Below are positions 10,426 to 21,804 of a stretch of 64,000 nt of DNA, in pieces. The stretch is from Bos javanicus (Eukaryota > Chordata > Mammalia > Artiodactyla > Bovidae). Where the stretch lies: positions 75,228,178 to 75,292,177 of the forward strand of contig NC_083875.1 in NCBI RefSeq assembly GCF_032452875.1, read 5' to 3'. The notes beneath the pieces were generated by a model that saw only the letters and a program-made list of their open reading frames with translations, did not search any database and had not been told where the DNA came from. The position numbers were made by a program, and so were the translations under genes. How positions within the stretch are numbered: the first letter of the stretch is position 1; the number at the start of each line of letters is the position of its first letter.

Positions 10426-11065
10426 ATGACAGCTTAGACAGAAAGAGAAGCCAGATTGCAAATAGGAAAGATAAAAATGTTCCTAAAATTGTCATGATTT
10501 TTCAGGACATTGAGGAACCATTTTGAAAGGGATTGGTCTTTATAAATATTTCCCTTTCCCCCAGTCCACTGTGTGTCAAGTTTTCAGATTCGACCAACAG
10601 TGGAGGGGCATCCACACCAAGTTGGGTTATATTAATTGGCAAATAGGTTGTAGTATCCCCATTTTACAGATGAGAAAAGTGAGGCTCTGAGACTAACTTG
10701 CATGGTATCACAGGCTGGTCAGAGGCGGTGCTGTTGGCCTGACTTCTGCTGCAGTGCTTCTTTCTCTCTTTACTACCCCAGTCCCTGAAGCCAAGATAAC
10801 TGGCCCACCGGGACAATTGCAGTCACCCAGGTTCAAGATCTGATCTTTGCACTGCTGTGTCTTCCCAGGTCCCTTCATGGCTCTGCATCTCATCTGTAAA
10901 GAGGAACCTCATGGCCCCCACAGTTCCAAGGTCAATAGCATCAGAGGGGTCTGATCCATGCCATCCATCTAAACATCCAGTTGTAAAGCCTGAATGGCCA
11001 GCAGACAGCCCCCCACCATCTACAGCCTATGGAGCAGGAATGGCACACCCGCCACTGACAGAGTA

Positions 11066-11100
11066 TCCCTGGTGGTCCAGTGGTTAAGAATCTGGCTTGC
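11066..11100 (+). mobile_element. CHR-type SINE, 5' piece (interrupted)
   Basis: tatccctggtggtccagtgg ttaagaatctggcttgc is the tRNA-like head of a CHR SINE. It stops at 11100 and resumes at 11914 after an insertion that duplicated its last 15 bases. Confidence 0.85.
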
Positions 11101-11913
11101 TTCTGTACAGCATGAAGAACTATGCTGCTGCTACTGCTAAGTCACTTCAGTCGTGTCCGACTGTGTGCGACCCCATAGATGGCAGCCCACCAGGCTCCCC
11201 CGTCCCTGGGCAAGAACACTGGAGTGGGTTGCCATTTCCTTCTCCAGTGCATGAAAGTGAAAAGTGAGAGTGAAGTCGTTCAGTCGTGTTCGACTCTTAG
11301 TGACCCCATGGACTGCAGCCTACCAGGCTCCTCCATCCATGGGATTTTTCAAGGAAAGAGTACTGGAGTGGGGTGCCATTGCCTTCTCCAAAAAAGGACT
11401 ATAGTCAATATCTTATAATAACCTATAGTGGAAAATAATTTCAAAAATAATGTATGTGTATAGGTATAACTGAACCACACAAAAAAGAAACCTACTTTTT
11501 AAAGTTAGTTATGTTTATTTTTTTGCCAGTTTTTCTAAATGTCCTGTGGACATCTAATAACAGCATATGAGATACAAAAGTTTAAATATATTTGTGTAGG
11601 ATATAAGATTTATACAAATTAATATAAATGGAAATCTATCACATTTAAATTGTTAATAACATCATTCAAGATGCTCCTATTCTTATTTTTTCTGCATTTG
11701 ATGAAATATTCTCAGAGAGATGTTAACATGTCTCACTATTATATATTTTTTCTTTTCCCTTATATTTCTTCTGATTTTTGCTTTATATATCTTAGCTTCT
11801 TTATTGTTTAGTGTCTAATGGTTTATGATGTGTCTTCTTTGTGCATTGTACCTTTTTTCATTAAAAATATTCATCTTTGTTTCATTTAAAAATAAGTTAA
11901 TTTTTTTAAAAAA
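11101..11913 (+). mobile_element. L1-type 3' end inserted in a CHR SINE
   Basis: The insert begins ttctgtacagcatgaagaac and, after an internal SINE, continues through L1-3'UTR-like AT-rich text (ataacctatagtgg, aggtataactgaaccacac) to a poly-A-like run at 11905-11915. The direct repeat AAGAATCTGGCTTGC (11086-11100 and 11914-11928) flanks it as a target-site duplication. Assignment to L1 rests on general 3'UTR character. Confidence 0.7.
11123..11390 (-). mobile_element. BOV-A2 SINE, antisense, inside the L1-type insert
   Basis: The plus strand starts with the complement of the (AGC)n tail (gctgctgctactgctaagtc) and shows both monomers reversed, ending gtgccattgccttctcca. It splits the host sequence gaactat / ggactat. 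Confidence 0.9.
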
Positions 11914-12165
11914 AAGAATCTGGCTTGCAATGCAGGGGATACGGGTTGGACCCCTGGTCTGGGAAGATCCCACATGCTGGGGAGCAACTAAGCCGAGGTA
12001 CCACAACTACTGAACCCATGTGCGGCAACTACTAAAGCCTGAGTGCTCACCATACTCTGCAACAGGAGAAGCCACCACAATGAGAAGCACGTACCCTGCA
12101 ACTAGAGAAAGCCCATGCACAGCAACAAAGACCCAGCGCAGCCAAAACTAAATATATATATTTTA
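11914..12165 (+). mobile_element. CHR-type SINE, 3' piece
   Basis: It continues the head from 11066-11100: ggcttgcaatgcaggggata, gggaagatcccacatgctgg, ggagcaactaagcc, then the actactgaacccatgtgc and gagaagccaccacaatgaga tail, ending aactaaatatatata. Confidence 0.85.
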
Positions 12166-13277
12166 AAGTGACCCAAACAGAAATGTCCATCAAAATTCTG
12201 ATGGTTATAGTTTTCAAAGTCCCAGCCTCTGAGATGGGGAGGGTTAGGTTGCCAGTGGGTTGGGGAGAAGACGCCATGAGTGGGACAGAGGCAAAGGGCT
12301 GGGCCCTCTTTCTTGTCTTCTCCCATCTCCACTTCAGGGTCTGGGGAAGGGTGAGCATGAGGAGGGCAAGGCAGAGAGATCTAAAAAGGCTGTGCACTCG
12401 AGTTCTGCCCTTGTGAGTGGCACATCAAAGAGGTCCACTCACCCATTACCAGAACTGATGCTGAACCAGTTTCTGGTTAAGAGGCAGCAACTACATTTCC
12501 TATCTCTTGGGACCCTTTCTCTGGGGTCCCTGGGCCATCAGGTGAGGAGTCCAGCTCCTCTTCTGGAGAGAACAGGTGGAGAGACCCTGAAAGTGCCTGG
12601 AGGAGAAGGCATGGCTGGGCCTGGCTTCCAGAATCTTTTAGAGTCTTCCAGACATCCCTGCTGAGGGATGGACAGGTGAGTGAAACCACCTTGGACCCTC
12701 CAGCCACCAGCCTAGTGCCACCAGGAGTCTCCAAGCAAAGCACTAAAATGCCTGGCCATAAAATCTCTTGATATAATAAGCTATCTGTTGCTTTAAGCCG
12801 GTGAGGTTTGGGGAAGCCTGTTAGGCAGTGTAGACACAGAGCACTCAGTGTTCTCCAGTAGAAGGAGCCTGGGATACCGAGTGGGACACACCTGGCCTCT
12901 CTTCTAGCCGAGATGCACTCTGCTTCTGTTTCCCTCGGCTGTAAAGGGGACAGAATAAAACTGCCCATGTTTCCAGTGACAATTCAGTGAGCTGACCTGC
13001 AAATGTAGCAGGGGATGTAGGCAATGTCCACTCCAGGAAAGGGAACCACGTGGCTCTTGTAGGTGGAGTCTCTATACTGGACTCAGAGCCTGGCCACAGC
13101 AGCACAGCCCCTCGCAAAAAGTGGCCTGAAATCGTCTGGCTTTGGAAGGGTCCTGAGTGGCAAGTCTCAGGCAAAAGGTGAGTTTAGAATCATGCTGCTA
13201 GTGAAAGAGTCCTGGGAGGGTCTGGGGTTCATGAGTTCCCACCCTGCTCCTGCCTTGCCCCGGGGAGGGACACTCAC

Positions 13278-13322
13278 CTGCTTTAGCCAGACGTTGGTAG
13301 TCATCATTTGGTTCTTCTCATC
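13278..13322 (-). CDS. CHRNA2: CHRNA2 45-bp exon
   Basis: The minus strand codes for DEKNQMMTTNVWLKQ, exactly 15 codons, the classic 45-bp exon of nicotinic receptor genes (beta1-beta2 strand with the conserved Trp). The acceptor is CAG before 13322 and the donor GTGAGT at 13272-13277. Both junctions are phase 0: ...LIDV|DEKN and ...WLKQ|EWSD. Confidence 0.97.
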
Positions 13323-13764
13323 CTGACCAGCAGCGGGAGAGAAAGCAGTTAGACTGAGGAGCGAGTCCCAGAAAACAGGGCAGAGTGGGAGGAGCTGATT
13401 CAGGATCCCACTCGCCAAAGAAGCTTTGACATGATGCCCCAAGTCCAGCCCGCCCTCCACCCCTCCTGATACTGCCCTCCTCACTCAGATTCTTCAGGAT
13501 CACACAGGCCTCTGGGTCCTCTGGGCTTATATCAGGTGACACAAGTAGGGCATTTAGAAAACCCACTGCTGCCAATCAACGCCCTCCCTGGAGGGGCTCC
13601 AGGGCTGAGAGTGGGAGGGAGACTGAATACCTGTGACGCTGAAGGGTGATGCTCTGACTGAGGTGGGCTGGGAGGGCTGGAGATGGGGAGGAACAGAGGA
13701 GCCCTGGAAAGGGGTCCATGTCCGGGGCTGATCCCAAGGGGGAAGGATGGTAGGACAGACGCAC

Positions 13765-13916
13765 CACATCGATGAGCTGGGCGATGGACAGCCCAAACCG
13801 CACGATCACCACGTCCGAGGTGTTGGGCACCGGTCTCGCCCAGCGGTTGTAGCCCCTAAAGAGGTGTTTGAAGAGGCGGTCCTCAGCTTGGGTGTGGGGG
13901 GCCCTCTTCGAGGATA
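13765..13916 (-). CDS. CHRNA2: CHRNA2 152-bp exon: N terminus of mature subunit
   Basis: The minus strand codes for SSKRAPHTQAEDRLFKHLFR and continues through GYNRWARPVPNTSDVVIV to QLIDV. Donor GTGCGT at 13759-13764. The start used here follows a strong pyrimidine tract ending CCAACAG (13917-13922) and gives an exon of 152 bp with phase 1 to exon 1 (G|TA = Val). A second in-frame acceptor 63 bases upstream (exon start at 13979) would add 21 residues (EGAKPPAPRTPGNPHLPSCP plus one) that resemble the longer human N-terminal region as I remember it. Either choice keeps the frame; the total would be 507 or 528 residues. Confidence 0.93.
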
Positions 13917-13979
13917 CTGTTGGACAGGAGGGGAGATGGGGGTTTCCAGGAGTCCGTGGTGCTGGGGGCTTGGCTCCCT
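13917..13979 (-). CDS. CHRNA2: Possible alternative 5' extension of the CHRNA2 second exon
   Basis: This is the 63-nt segment between a weak acceptor (GGGAG|AG at 13979/13980) and the strong one at 13917. It is open, in frame, and codes for a proline-rich stretch with GAKPPAPRTPGNPHLPS that aligns with the region after the human signal peptide. Use of the weak site would yield a 528-residue protein, close to the 529 I recall for human. I infer alternative splicing or a lineage shift; transcript evidence would decide. Confidence 0.5.
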
Positions 13980-15131
13980 CTCCCATCCAACCAGAGCCAC
14001 TCAGCCTCACTGAACCTTAGTTTCCTTATCTGCAAAATGAGCACACTAATCCAGTACCTATGTCAAAACACTGCTGAGAATGAAATATAATAATGTCTGT
14101 TCGAGCTTACAAAGCAACCGATCAGTGTATAGTCGGCACTCAAGCAATATCAGTTACTCTATGACTACTGGATAAGGACTGATGCTGAAGCTGAAGCTCC
14201 AGTACTTTGGCCACCTGATGCAAAGAGCTGACTCATTGGAAAATACCCTGATGCTGGAAAAGATTGAGGGCAGGAGGAGAAGGGGGCAGCAGAGGATGAG
14301 ATGATTGAATGGCATCATCGATTCAATGGACATGAGTTTGAGCAAACTCCAGGAAATGGTGAAGGACAGGGAAGCCTGGCGTGCCAAAGTCCATGAGGTC
14401 ACAAAGAGTCCGACACAACTTAGCAACTGAACAGCAACAACAATGGATAAGGGGTGAAAACAAGTGCTCAGAGGCGTGCAGAGCAGTGGGAAGAAGTCAG
14501 ACAAAGGGAAAAGATTAAGCCTGGAACTGAGGAGACCCAAGGGACAGCAAACTGTGAGAGGCACCTGATTGTGTGGGGTGAGCTGGCCCCGGGAACTTTC
14601 ACTCCCATCCTCTTATAAGGAACCTCTAATGCTAACCATGAAATTCTCTGCTACTCGGAGAATCTCCCCTGTTTTTCCTCAAACCACTGGTATCTGCTCC
14701 TTCTCATCAGCTAGGTAAAGTCTCCCCAGATTGTCTGACGGAATCACCCCTTGTCTGGTTTCACCCTGTTCTGCAAACAGCTTCACCTCTACAGGGTTCT
14801 CCTGTCTGAGCAGGGCGAGAACCCCCGCTCTAAAATTCAAAACATCGATAGCAGCTGCCATGTATGTATCTCAGGTGCTAGTCACTAGCTTTCACTCCAG
14901 GTCACACGCCCAAGAGCCCTGGGAAGGTACCGGCACAGTTAGCATTTTGCAGATGGGGAGAACTGGGCTTGGGAGGTTCAGATGCCGCAGCGAGCGCCCC
15001 CTACCTTCCCGCGATGGAACAGCTACCCTGAGGCTCTGGCGGGTCACCACCAACCCACTTGCAGCAGTTTCAACCGGAGGCATGTGCGCTCGCATGTGTG
15101 ACAGGATGCCCTGGGGACCGCCCCCGCTCAC
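13980..15131 (-). other. CHRNA2: CHRNA2 first intron (coding exon 1 to exon 2)
   Basis: Donor GTGAGC at 15126-15131. It contains a BovB 3'-end fragment at 14165-14440. No other feature was recognised. Confidence 0.8.
14165..14440 (+). mobile_element. BovB LINE 3'-end fragment
   Basis: gctgaagctccagtactttg, ggccacctgatgcaaagagc, ggcatcatcgattcaatgga, gacagggaagcctggcgtgc and the terminal gacacaacttagcaactgaa are all in BovB 3' order. Diverged and truncated at the 5' side. Confidence 0.88.
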
Positions 15132-15204
15132 CTGCCGGGATCAGAAGAAGCCACCAGAGCCCGAGCTTTGTCTTGAACGGGAGCACAAGACGGGAGGGAC
15201 CCAT
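15132..15204 (-). CDS. CHRNA2: CHRNA2 first coding exon: signal peptide
   Basis: The start codon at 15204-15202 opens MGPSRLVLPFKTKLGLWWLL LIPA, a signal peptide with a basic n-region and a leucine/tryptophan-rich core, closely matching the form of the human alpha-2 leader. The exon has 73 coding bases and ends in CCGGCAG|GTGAGC, phase 1, which fits the next exon. An in-frame ATG 84 bases further upstream (at 15288) would prepend a hydrophilic stretch and is a worse start. A non-coding first exon probably lies further right but cannot be recognised. Confidence 0.9.
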
Positions 15205-15566
15205 GGCTTCAGAGGAGGGGTCTGGCTGCTGCTGGACATCAGAAGGAAGGCCGGCTTGGGCTTGGCTGTGGGTTGAAGCTGGGACCACTCCCCCAGCAGG
15301 GCCTGGGGAGCTAGCACGGCAGAACTCCCAGGGGGATTCCGAGGGGGTTCCCTCTCACCTCAGAACCTGAGTGAGCCCAACAAAGTGTTCTTAGGCTGAT
15401 GCCTCCTTGACACAGAAGGCATCACCTCCAGCGCCTCACACCTTTGACCTCATTTGGACCTCCCATCAATCCTAGGAAGGTACGGGGAAGGGGATAGTAT
15501 TATCCTTTTTATTTAAATTAAAAATACTGGTGATCAGAAAAATCGACTGATTTGCCCAAGGCCACA
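15205..15566 (-). promoter_or_regulatory. CHRNA2: CHRNA2 5' flank / 5' UTR region
   Basis: Moderately GC-rich sequence immediately upstream of the CHRNA2 start codon. It should hold the 5' UTR, possibly after a splice, but no TATA box or defined start site can be supported by eye. Confidence 0.35.
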
Positions 15567-15945
15567 TAGTTATTGATGCTTTTGAATTGTGGCGCTGGAG
15601 AAGACTCTTAAGAGTCCCTTGGACTGCAAGGAGATCAAACCAGTCTATCTTAAATGAAATAAACTCTAAATATTCACTGAAAGGACTGATGTTGAAGCTG
15701 AAGCTCCAATACTTTGGCCCCCTGAGGCGAAGAGCTGACTCACTGGAAAAGACCCTGATGCTGGAAAAGACTGAAGCAAAAAGAGAAGGAGGCGGGAGAG
15801 GGTGAGATGGTTAGATAGCATCTCTGACTCGATGGACATGAATTTGGGCAAACTCCGGGAGATAGTAGAGGACAGGGAAGCCTGGTGTGCTGCAGTTCAC
15901 GGGGTCGCCAAGAGTCAGACACAACTTAGCAACTGAACAACAACA
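15567..15945 (+). mobile_element. BovB LINE 3'-end fragment
   Basis: It runs from gatgcttttgaattgtggcg (the AFELWRW region of the BovB ORF) through agagtcccttggactgcaag to gtcagacacaacttagcaac. Several indels; not coding. Confidence 0.9.
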
Positions 15946-16756
15946 CAGTTAACACATGATGAAGTTGGAATTCAAGCTCACATCTCAGCTTCTCAACTAT
16001 AACGTGTTCTGGTGCCACTCAGTGATGGAAACTAGAAAGATAATTTTGTATGGGCGACTCGGCCAGTACTGGCCTGTGTTTTGTAGGTTGTGACTGTCAT
16101 TGCTCTGCCACAATCACAACTAAGGTCTGTGAAAGACAGGTGGTGACAAGGCCCAGGTGCCCCACACCAAAGCCAGTGTGGGGAGGTTCCTCCACGCACA
16201 GCTTCACTCCCTTCTCCTTCCAACCAGTATCATGGCTGCCAATCCCAAGACTATAATCTGTTTCACCTTCCAACCAAGGGCACTAAATAAAAGCATGTTT
16301 TTTTTTCCCCCACTCATAAGAATAGGGGGAAAAGAAGTAGAAATCAAGGCATGCTGAATTTGCATCATATAAAGATTCAACCAGAGACATCCAAGACCCT
16401 CTGGAAGACTGTGCAAATGAGATTCAGTTGACTCCGGTGGACATATTCCTACAAGAAGACTCATACTTGCATATCTTGTAATTAGTCCACTATGATAATT
16501 TAATTAATTTGTCACTGGAAACCAAAGGAGAAACTGTTCCAGGTAATTAGCAGTAATTAGAGTAAACTTCCACCTCTTGTCCGAAAGATATGAAAAGAGA
16601 AAGAGCCCCAAACCCTTTAATCTTCTACATGCCTGTATTGGCAGGTTAGGGAGTTGGTGCCTGTGGAGTGAAGACCCTATTTGTAAAGTGGGTCTGGATG
16701 AAGGGGATGCATAGGGAAAGCTATACAAAAAGTATTGCATATATAAAGGACTCAAG
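15946..16756. other. Intergenic sequence, nothing recognised
   Basis: Single-copy-looking sequence upstream of CHRNA2. No coding exon, RNA gene or repeat could be supported. Confidence 0.5.
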
Positions 16757-16972
16757 GCTTCCGTGTGGCTCAGATGGTAAAAAATTTGCCTGCACTGCAG
16801 GAGACCTGAATTTGATCCCTAGGTCTGAAAGATCCCCTGGAGAAGGGAATGGCTACCCACTTCAGTATCCTTGCCCAGAGAACTCCATGGACAGAGGAGA
16901 CTGGCAGACTACAGTCTATGGGGGTTGCAAAGAGTCAGACATGACAAAGTGACTAACACTTTCACTTTCATT
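16757..16972 (+). mobile_element. Bov-tA SINE
   Basis: cttccgtgtggctcagatgg ... gatcccctggagaagggaat ... ctccatggacagaggagact ... gagtcagacatgacaaagtg, ending in a ttcactttcat tail. Confidence 0.9.
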
Positions 16973-17819
16973 TCAAAGGGCTCAGACATGCTCACTGGGC
17001 TTGCATTGCTGTGACTAGAGCTCCCCACACCCCAACCCAAGTCAGCCTCTCTTGCCCACGTCCTGAACCCGGATTCCACTGAAGTTAAGGTCGTATGCAC
17101 TGACTTCTTTGTCCATCTTCCCACGGCAGATGGTTTTCAACTTCTCACACTGTTCTACTCTTTTCACAAGACTCCTCCATAAAACCTGCGTGCATCTCAC
17201 TGAGCCCCTGTGCATTACCCAGCACATCCCCAGGCATGGGAGTCATTGCTCTCCTGTAACTGTCAATACCCCAGAGAAAGTCCCTCGGTTAGAGGAAATA
17301 ATAGTGTTTCTTCTTCCAAATCACTTCATCAGAACTGCTTAGGCAGTGATAGAGAGAGCCTATTTCTAGCTTTCTTATGATTGGCTCAATACATTGATTA
17401 ATCACAGAAGCTTAACCTCTCAAGGTTGGGTGGAATCTTAAAGGTCATCTGGATTACCACACCAGCTGGTCATTTTCCTGGTCATTTTCTTCTACAAATT
17501 CCAACCTCGGGGGTGCGGGGGCGCGGGGGAAACAGCAATGATAGAACTTGCTACCCTCCAAGTCAGTGAATACCATGGATGTCTGGTAGCCTTTATTCAA
17601 GGATATGGAATACTGAGTGAATAAACAAATGACAAAAGAGGAATAGTGATATTAAAGACATAGAAGCAGATTCAATAAAGTAAAGCCAATAATGCCTGAG
17701 ATGGAGCTACCTTCACAGTGAGAGGAGGTGACTGTCACTGACTTGTACATCCCCAGCAGGGACAACCAAAAAACTAAAATTTTTCTAGAGGCAGGCATCT
17801 TCCAGCAGTCTGATGTACA

Positions 17820-17872
17820 TCCCCGCCCCCCCCCGCCCCCCCCGCCCCCCCCGGCCCCCCCTGCCCCCCGCC
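17820..17872. repeat. C-rich low-complexity tract (G-rich on minus strand)
   Basis: Runs of 5-9 cytosines separated by single G, T or GG units. The minus strand has more than four G-runs within 50 bases and so has G-quadruplex potential. Confidence 0.9.
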
Positions 17873-18372
17873 GAAAGTAGCCAGAAGCTGCTAGTCCTCG
17901 CATATTCCTTTGAATCACCCACTTAATGTCTGCATATCCACCAAGTCACCAACACAAGCCGGGGGCGGAGGGGGGCACCTTTCTTATCTATGACCACAGA
18001 AGACAAGCCATTCAACAAACCAGCCCAGTTTGGAGGTCCTGATCAGCTGGCAAAAGTTCCCCCTCCACCCCAAGAATAGAAAAGCAGGCACAAACCAAGC
18101 TGGGTGACTTCTCTTCCTGGTCAGACAGATGCTGGGGCAGGACTCGCCTCGATGCGTGAGAGAGGTCTGACTCTGACCGGCAGGTTGTCTTCCTGGGGAG
18201 TGCTGGGCAAGTTCTGAATCAGGCTGCTGTTTCCAGGCTCTCAGCTCTGAAGGCAGAGAAGCTGCACATTTAAGTCCTACAGAAGAGCCTGGCATGGAGG
18301 CTTCTGCAGGTAAGAGTCAGGCAGGTCCAGGGGAGGGATCGCCAGCTTGGCAAGCACACAGACTCATGTTCG

Positions 18373-18373
<1 letters not shown>

Positions 18374-18444
<71 letters not shown>
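18374..18444. repeat. Compound (CT)n-(AC)n microsatellite
   Basis: A CT run (about 18374-18406) is followed by gtcttat and an AC run (about 18413-18442). This is a typical polymorphic compound dinucleotide locus in the CHRNA2-EPHX2 intergenic region. Confidence 0.95.
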
Positions 18445-18446
<2 letters not shown>

Positions 18447-19374
18447 AGAGGGGAGGAGGAGGAGCCTCTGACTTTCCAGTCCGTGTCCAGTGGGGACTGA
18501 CAGCAGATTGCTCACCCTCTGCGTGGTTACCAGGATGCTTCGTTCTTTGTTCTGAAGGATTCTGTGCTCCAAGATGACTTCCTGGGCCCCTGACCCTCAC
18601 CCATTAGATGGGGAACCTCCTGGGTCCATCTGTCGATAGAGCAGTGCAGTTTTGAGTAAAGCAGGACCACAGAGAGAGCTGCAGGTCAGCAACCTGCCGT
18701 CCTCTCCTTTCCCTCCCGCCTCTAGGAACCCCCCCAGCCCCGCCTCCTCCCCGCAGCCAGCCTCCTGCAGGACCCCGGGGTCACTCCTGCTGAGACCTGG
18801 TTTGGCTACAGCTTTCCTGTCTCCTCCCCAGCCCCCTTGCCAGTGACCTTGCCTTCAACTTCCCAGATAAGTAAAGTCACCTGACTTCAAACCAGAAACT
18901 GACCCCTTGCCTCCTTCTGGACCACATCAAACCAGGACTCCTGTTCCTCCTGCCATGTGTGGTACATGGTGGAGCTTGGCCCTGGGGTTCTGACAGTGAC
19001 TCCATCTATCAAACGTCCCCAGACTTCCTCATCTCTTCCTCTCCTCCTTGTTCTTGCCCCTCAGCCCATAAGGAAGCTTACCCTCCACTCTAAATACACC
19101 CTTTGGGTCTGCTCCCTGCTGTCTCATCTCCCACATATTGTTAAAAGCCAAGGACCCAGGATACAACTGCCAAGGTTTAGCTTCTGGTTCTGCTCCCTAA
19201 AAGCTGTATGGTTTTGGACAGGTCTCTAGTAGAGCTTTCTGTGCCTCAGTTTCCTCATGTGTGAAAGGAGGATGTGAATACTGGTTCCACTGAATAAGTG
19301 TGTAATGATGAGTAAATATGTTAGTATAAATAAAGGGCTTAGAAAATGGAAATGATACATGATACATATATCAG
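18445..19374. other. Intergenic sequence, nothing recognised
   Basis: No exon, RNA gene or repeat family could be supported. The short open frames here have no recognisable protein character. Confidence 0.5.
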
Positions 19375-19692
19375 TTCAGTTCAGTTCAGTTCAGTCGCTC
19401 AGTCATGTCTGACTCTTCGCGACCCCATGAATTGCAGCACGCCAGGCCTCCCTGTCCATCACCAACTCCCGGAGTTCACTCAGACTCACATCCATCGAGT
19501 CAGTGATGCCATCCAGCCATCTCATCCTCTGTCGTACCCTTCTCCTCCTGCCCCCAATCCCTCCCAGCATCAGAGTCTTTTCCAATGAGTCAACTCTTTG
19601 CATGAGGTGGCCAAAGTACTGGAGTTTCAGCTTTAGCATCATTCCTTCCAAAGAAATCCCAGGGCTGATCTCCTTCAGAATGGACTGGTTGG
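19375..19692 (-). mobile_element. BovB LINE 3'-end fragment, antisense
   Basis: The plus strand starts with cagttcagttcagttcagtc gctcagtcatg, the complement of the BovB terminus, and runs back to ctccttcagaatggactggt. Highly similar to the copies at 7.8 kb and 46.6 kb, so probably a recent one. Confidence 0.93.
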
Positions 19693-19751
19693 ATATATAT
19701 ATAGGTATGTGAATATACATGTGATACATACGTGTGATATATACAAATATG

Positions 19752-19972
19752 GGAGCCCTGGTGACTTAGTGATAAAGAATCTGCCTGCAGTGCAGGAGAT
19801 ATAGACTCAATCCTTGGCTTGGAACAATATCCTGGTGGAGGGCATTGGAACCCACTCCAGTCTTCTTACCTGGAGAATCTCATGGACAGAGGAGCCTGGC
19901 GAGCTACAGTCCATGGGGTTGCAAAGAGTTGGACATGACTGAAATGACTAAGCACTCATGCACACACATATG
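19752..19972 (+). mobile_element. Bov-tA SINE
   Basis: gccctggtgacttagtgata aagaatctgcctgcagtgca ... gaacccactccagtcttctt ... gttggacatgactgaaatga. Diverged but complete in order. Confidence 0.88.
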
Positions 19973-21800
19973 CAAATATGATATATAAGAGTATATATTT
20001 ACATGTATGTAGATGATAGATTATCTTTTGACAAAAAGATAATAACCCATAAAATACAAAAAATTTAACTACCCATATTCCCGCTATCCAGAATTAATAA
20101 ATGTTAATATTTTACCATATGTACTTTCATATTGATATATATGGATATTTCTATGTGCATAGAGTTAAAGTATTAAAGGCATAAAGAAAGAAAGATAAAA
20201 GGAAGGAAGGAAGGAAAGGGGAAAATAATCATTGATTGTATCCATCAGGGTTTTTGGTTTGAGCAATAAAAAAAATCCATTGATTAAGCAGAAAGCAATT
20301 TTATTAAAGGGCAACAGGAAGTTCACAGGTGCACTTACAAAGCGAGAGAAACCCCTTGGGGCACAGATGAGAGCGAGGAAAATGCCTGTTGGAGTAGAGC
20401 CCAAGTCACAAGCCATCCCCTGCACAGTGGGCCCTGCTGCCACAGAACTGGATGTGAAGGCTTGCACCATCTGAAACTGGTTCTGTCACCACTGTCCCTG
20501 CTGCTGCCAGAATTGCTTCTCCTCTCTCCCTGCTTCTCTGTGTCACACTGGCTCCCAAGACAAAGGTCAGGACAGATACATCTGATTAATCTTGTGCTGG
20601 TCAACTATCTGTATAAACCCAGAGGAAGCAGGAATCTGTGGTGTTTTGAGCTTCTATGTGGAAGGTAGCCTCTGGCTCCTTCAAGGGGGGAACTTTCACA
20701 GAATACAGTAACCTTCTAGTTGCAAACTTTCAAAAATGAGAACATGCATCTGGTTCCTGCAAGGAACCAGAACCTATGCCATCAACGTCAGGTGTGAGTG
20801 AAATCACAGCTTGCCCTCCATCTTCTATGGCTGATGATCCTTCAGCTCTACCATCTACCACCTCCTCTCCCCCTGCCAGTGAGTAACTCTTCTTGCCTGT
20901 TCAGTTGATGCCAGCCTCTGTTTGCCAGCTGTTGTACTGGACTACTGTACTTTTCAAGGTACTGTACTGATTAAAAATGATTAAATGATTTAAATCTTTA
21001 ATGATTAAAGATTAAAATTTTTTTCTTTATTTTTGTGTTTTTTTATGTATTATTTGTGTGAAAAGTATTATAAACCTATTACAGTACAGTACTATATAGC
21101 CAATTGTATTAGTTGGGTACTCAGGCCAACTTGTTGGATTTACAAACAAATCAGACTTACGAATGCACTTTCAGAACAGAACTCATTTGTATGTAGGGGA
21201 CTTAGTGTGTTAGAAAGCAATTTAAATGCTGGGAAGCTCCCCCAAATCAAGCACTTTGGCTCTTAAAATAAAAAAAAAGAAGTTTACACACCCAAGTTTC
21301 TTTCGTAATTACACTTTGAAAAAATGCATACATCTACATATCCTATTCTAGAATGTATACTCAGAATTTGTTTCAATCAGATATGGTAAGACATGCAGAC
21401 AGGTGAATGATTTCATGGAGGAAGGAGTTTATATGCACAGATCCCCAGAAGCAGGAATCATAGCATGTAAGGTAGGGCCACTTGGGGAAGCACTTGAGCC
21501 AGACAGGGCAGAAAGGGCAGTGGAGAAAGCATGTCCCAGAGTGTGTACTGGAGTTTCTGTAGGGAACACAAGGCAGGATAGGGTAAGCAGCCTAGGATTG
21601 GAGGTTTGGGGTGTGACTGCATCTCCTCCCAGGTTTGTCCTTTGAACCTGCCTGCTGGGGCATGTGGGGACCCAACCCTTGTTCGAGTTTAGAGGCAGTG
21701 AGAGGTGGTTAGAGGAGGGAAGAAAGATGGCTTGCCTGGTCCATGATAAATCTTTCAGATGAAGAGGGGAAGGGAGTCGGGGAAATGAGTGAAATAGGTA
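19973..21800. other. Intergenic sequence with an LTR-like stretch at about 20280-20690
   Basis: A short (GGAA)n run lies near 20200. The segment from about 20280 reads on the minus strand like an LTR end with a poly-A signal (AATAAA-like complement in ttttattaaagg), but family and boundaries cannot be fixed. Nothing else was recognised. Confidence 0.35.
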
Positions 21801-21804
21801 AAGG

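Larger units (their letters stand above)
8809..13277 (-). other. CHRNA2: CHRNA2 intron (45-bp exon to 110-bp exon)
   Basis: The intron is bounded by donor GTGAGTG (13271-13277) and acceptor CACAG. It holds several SINEs and a nested CHR/L1/BOV-A2 stack (11066-12165). The stretches 8830-9590, 10430-11060 and 12170-13270 contain nothing I can assign, apart from a 22-bp tandem duplication of an aactgaggaccagatgggt unit near 9274-9320. Confidence 0.8.

Noticed and set aside
18374..18444. Compound dinucleotide run as a regulatory Z-DNA switch
   Set aside because: An ordinary polymorphic microsatellite; no promoter or exon is nearby to support a role.
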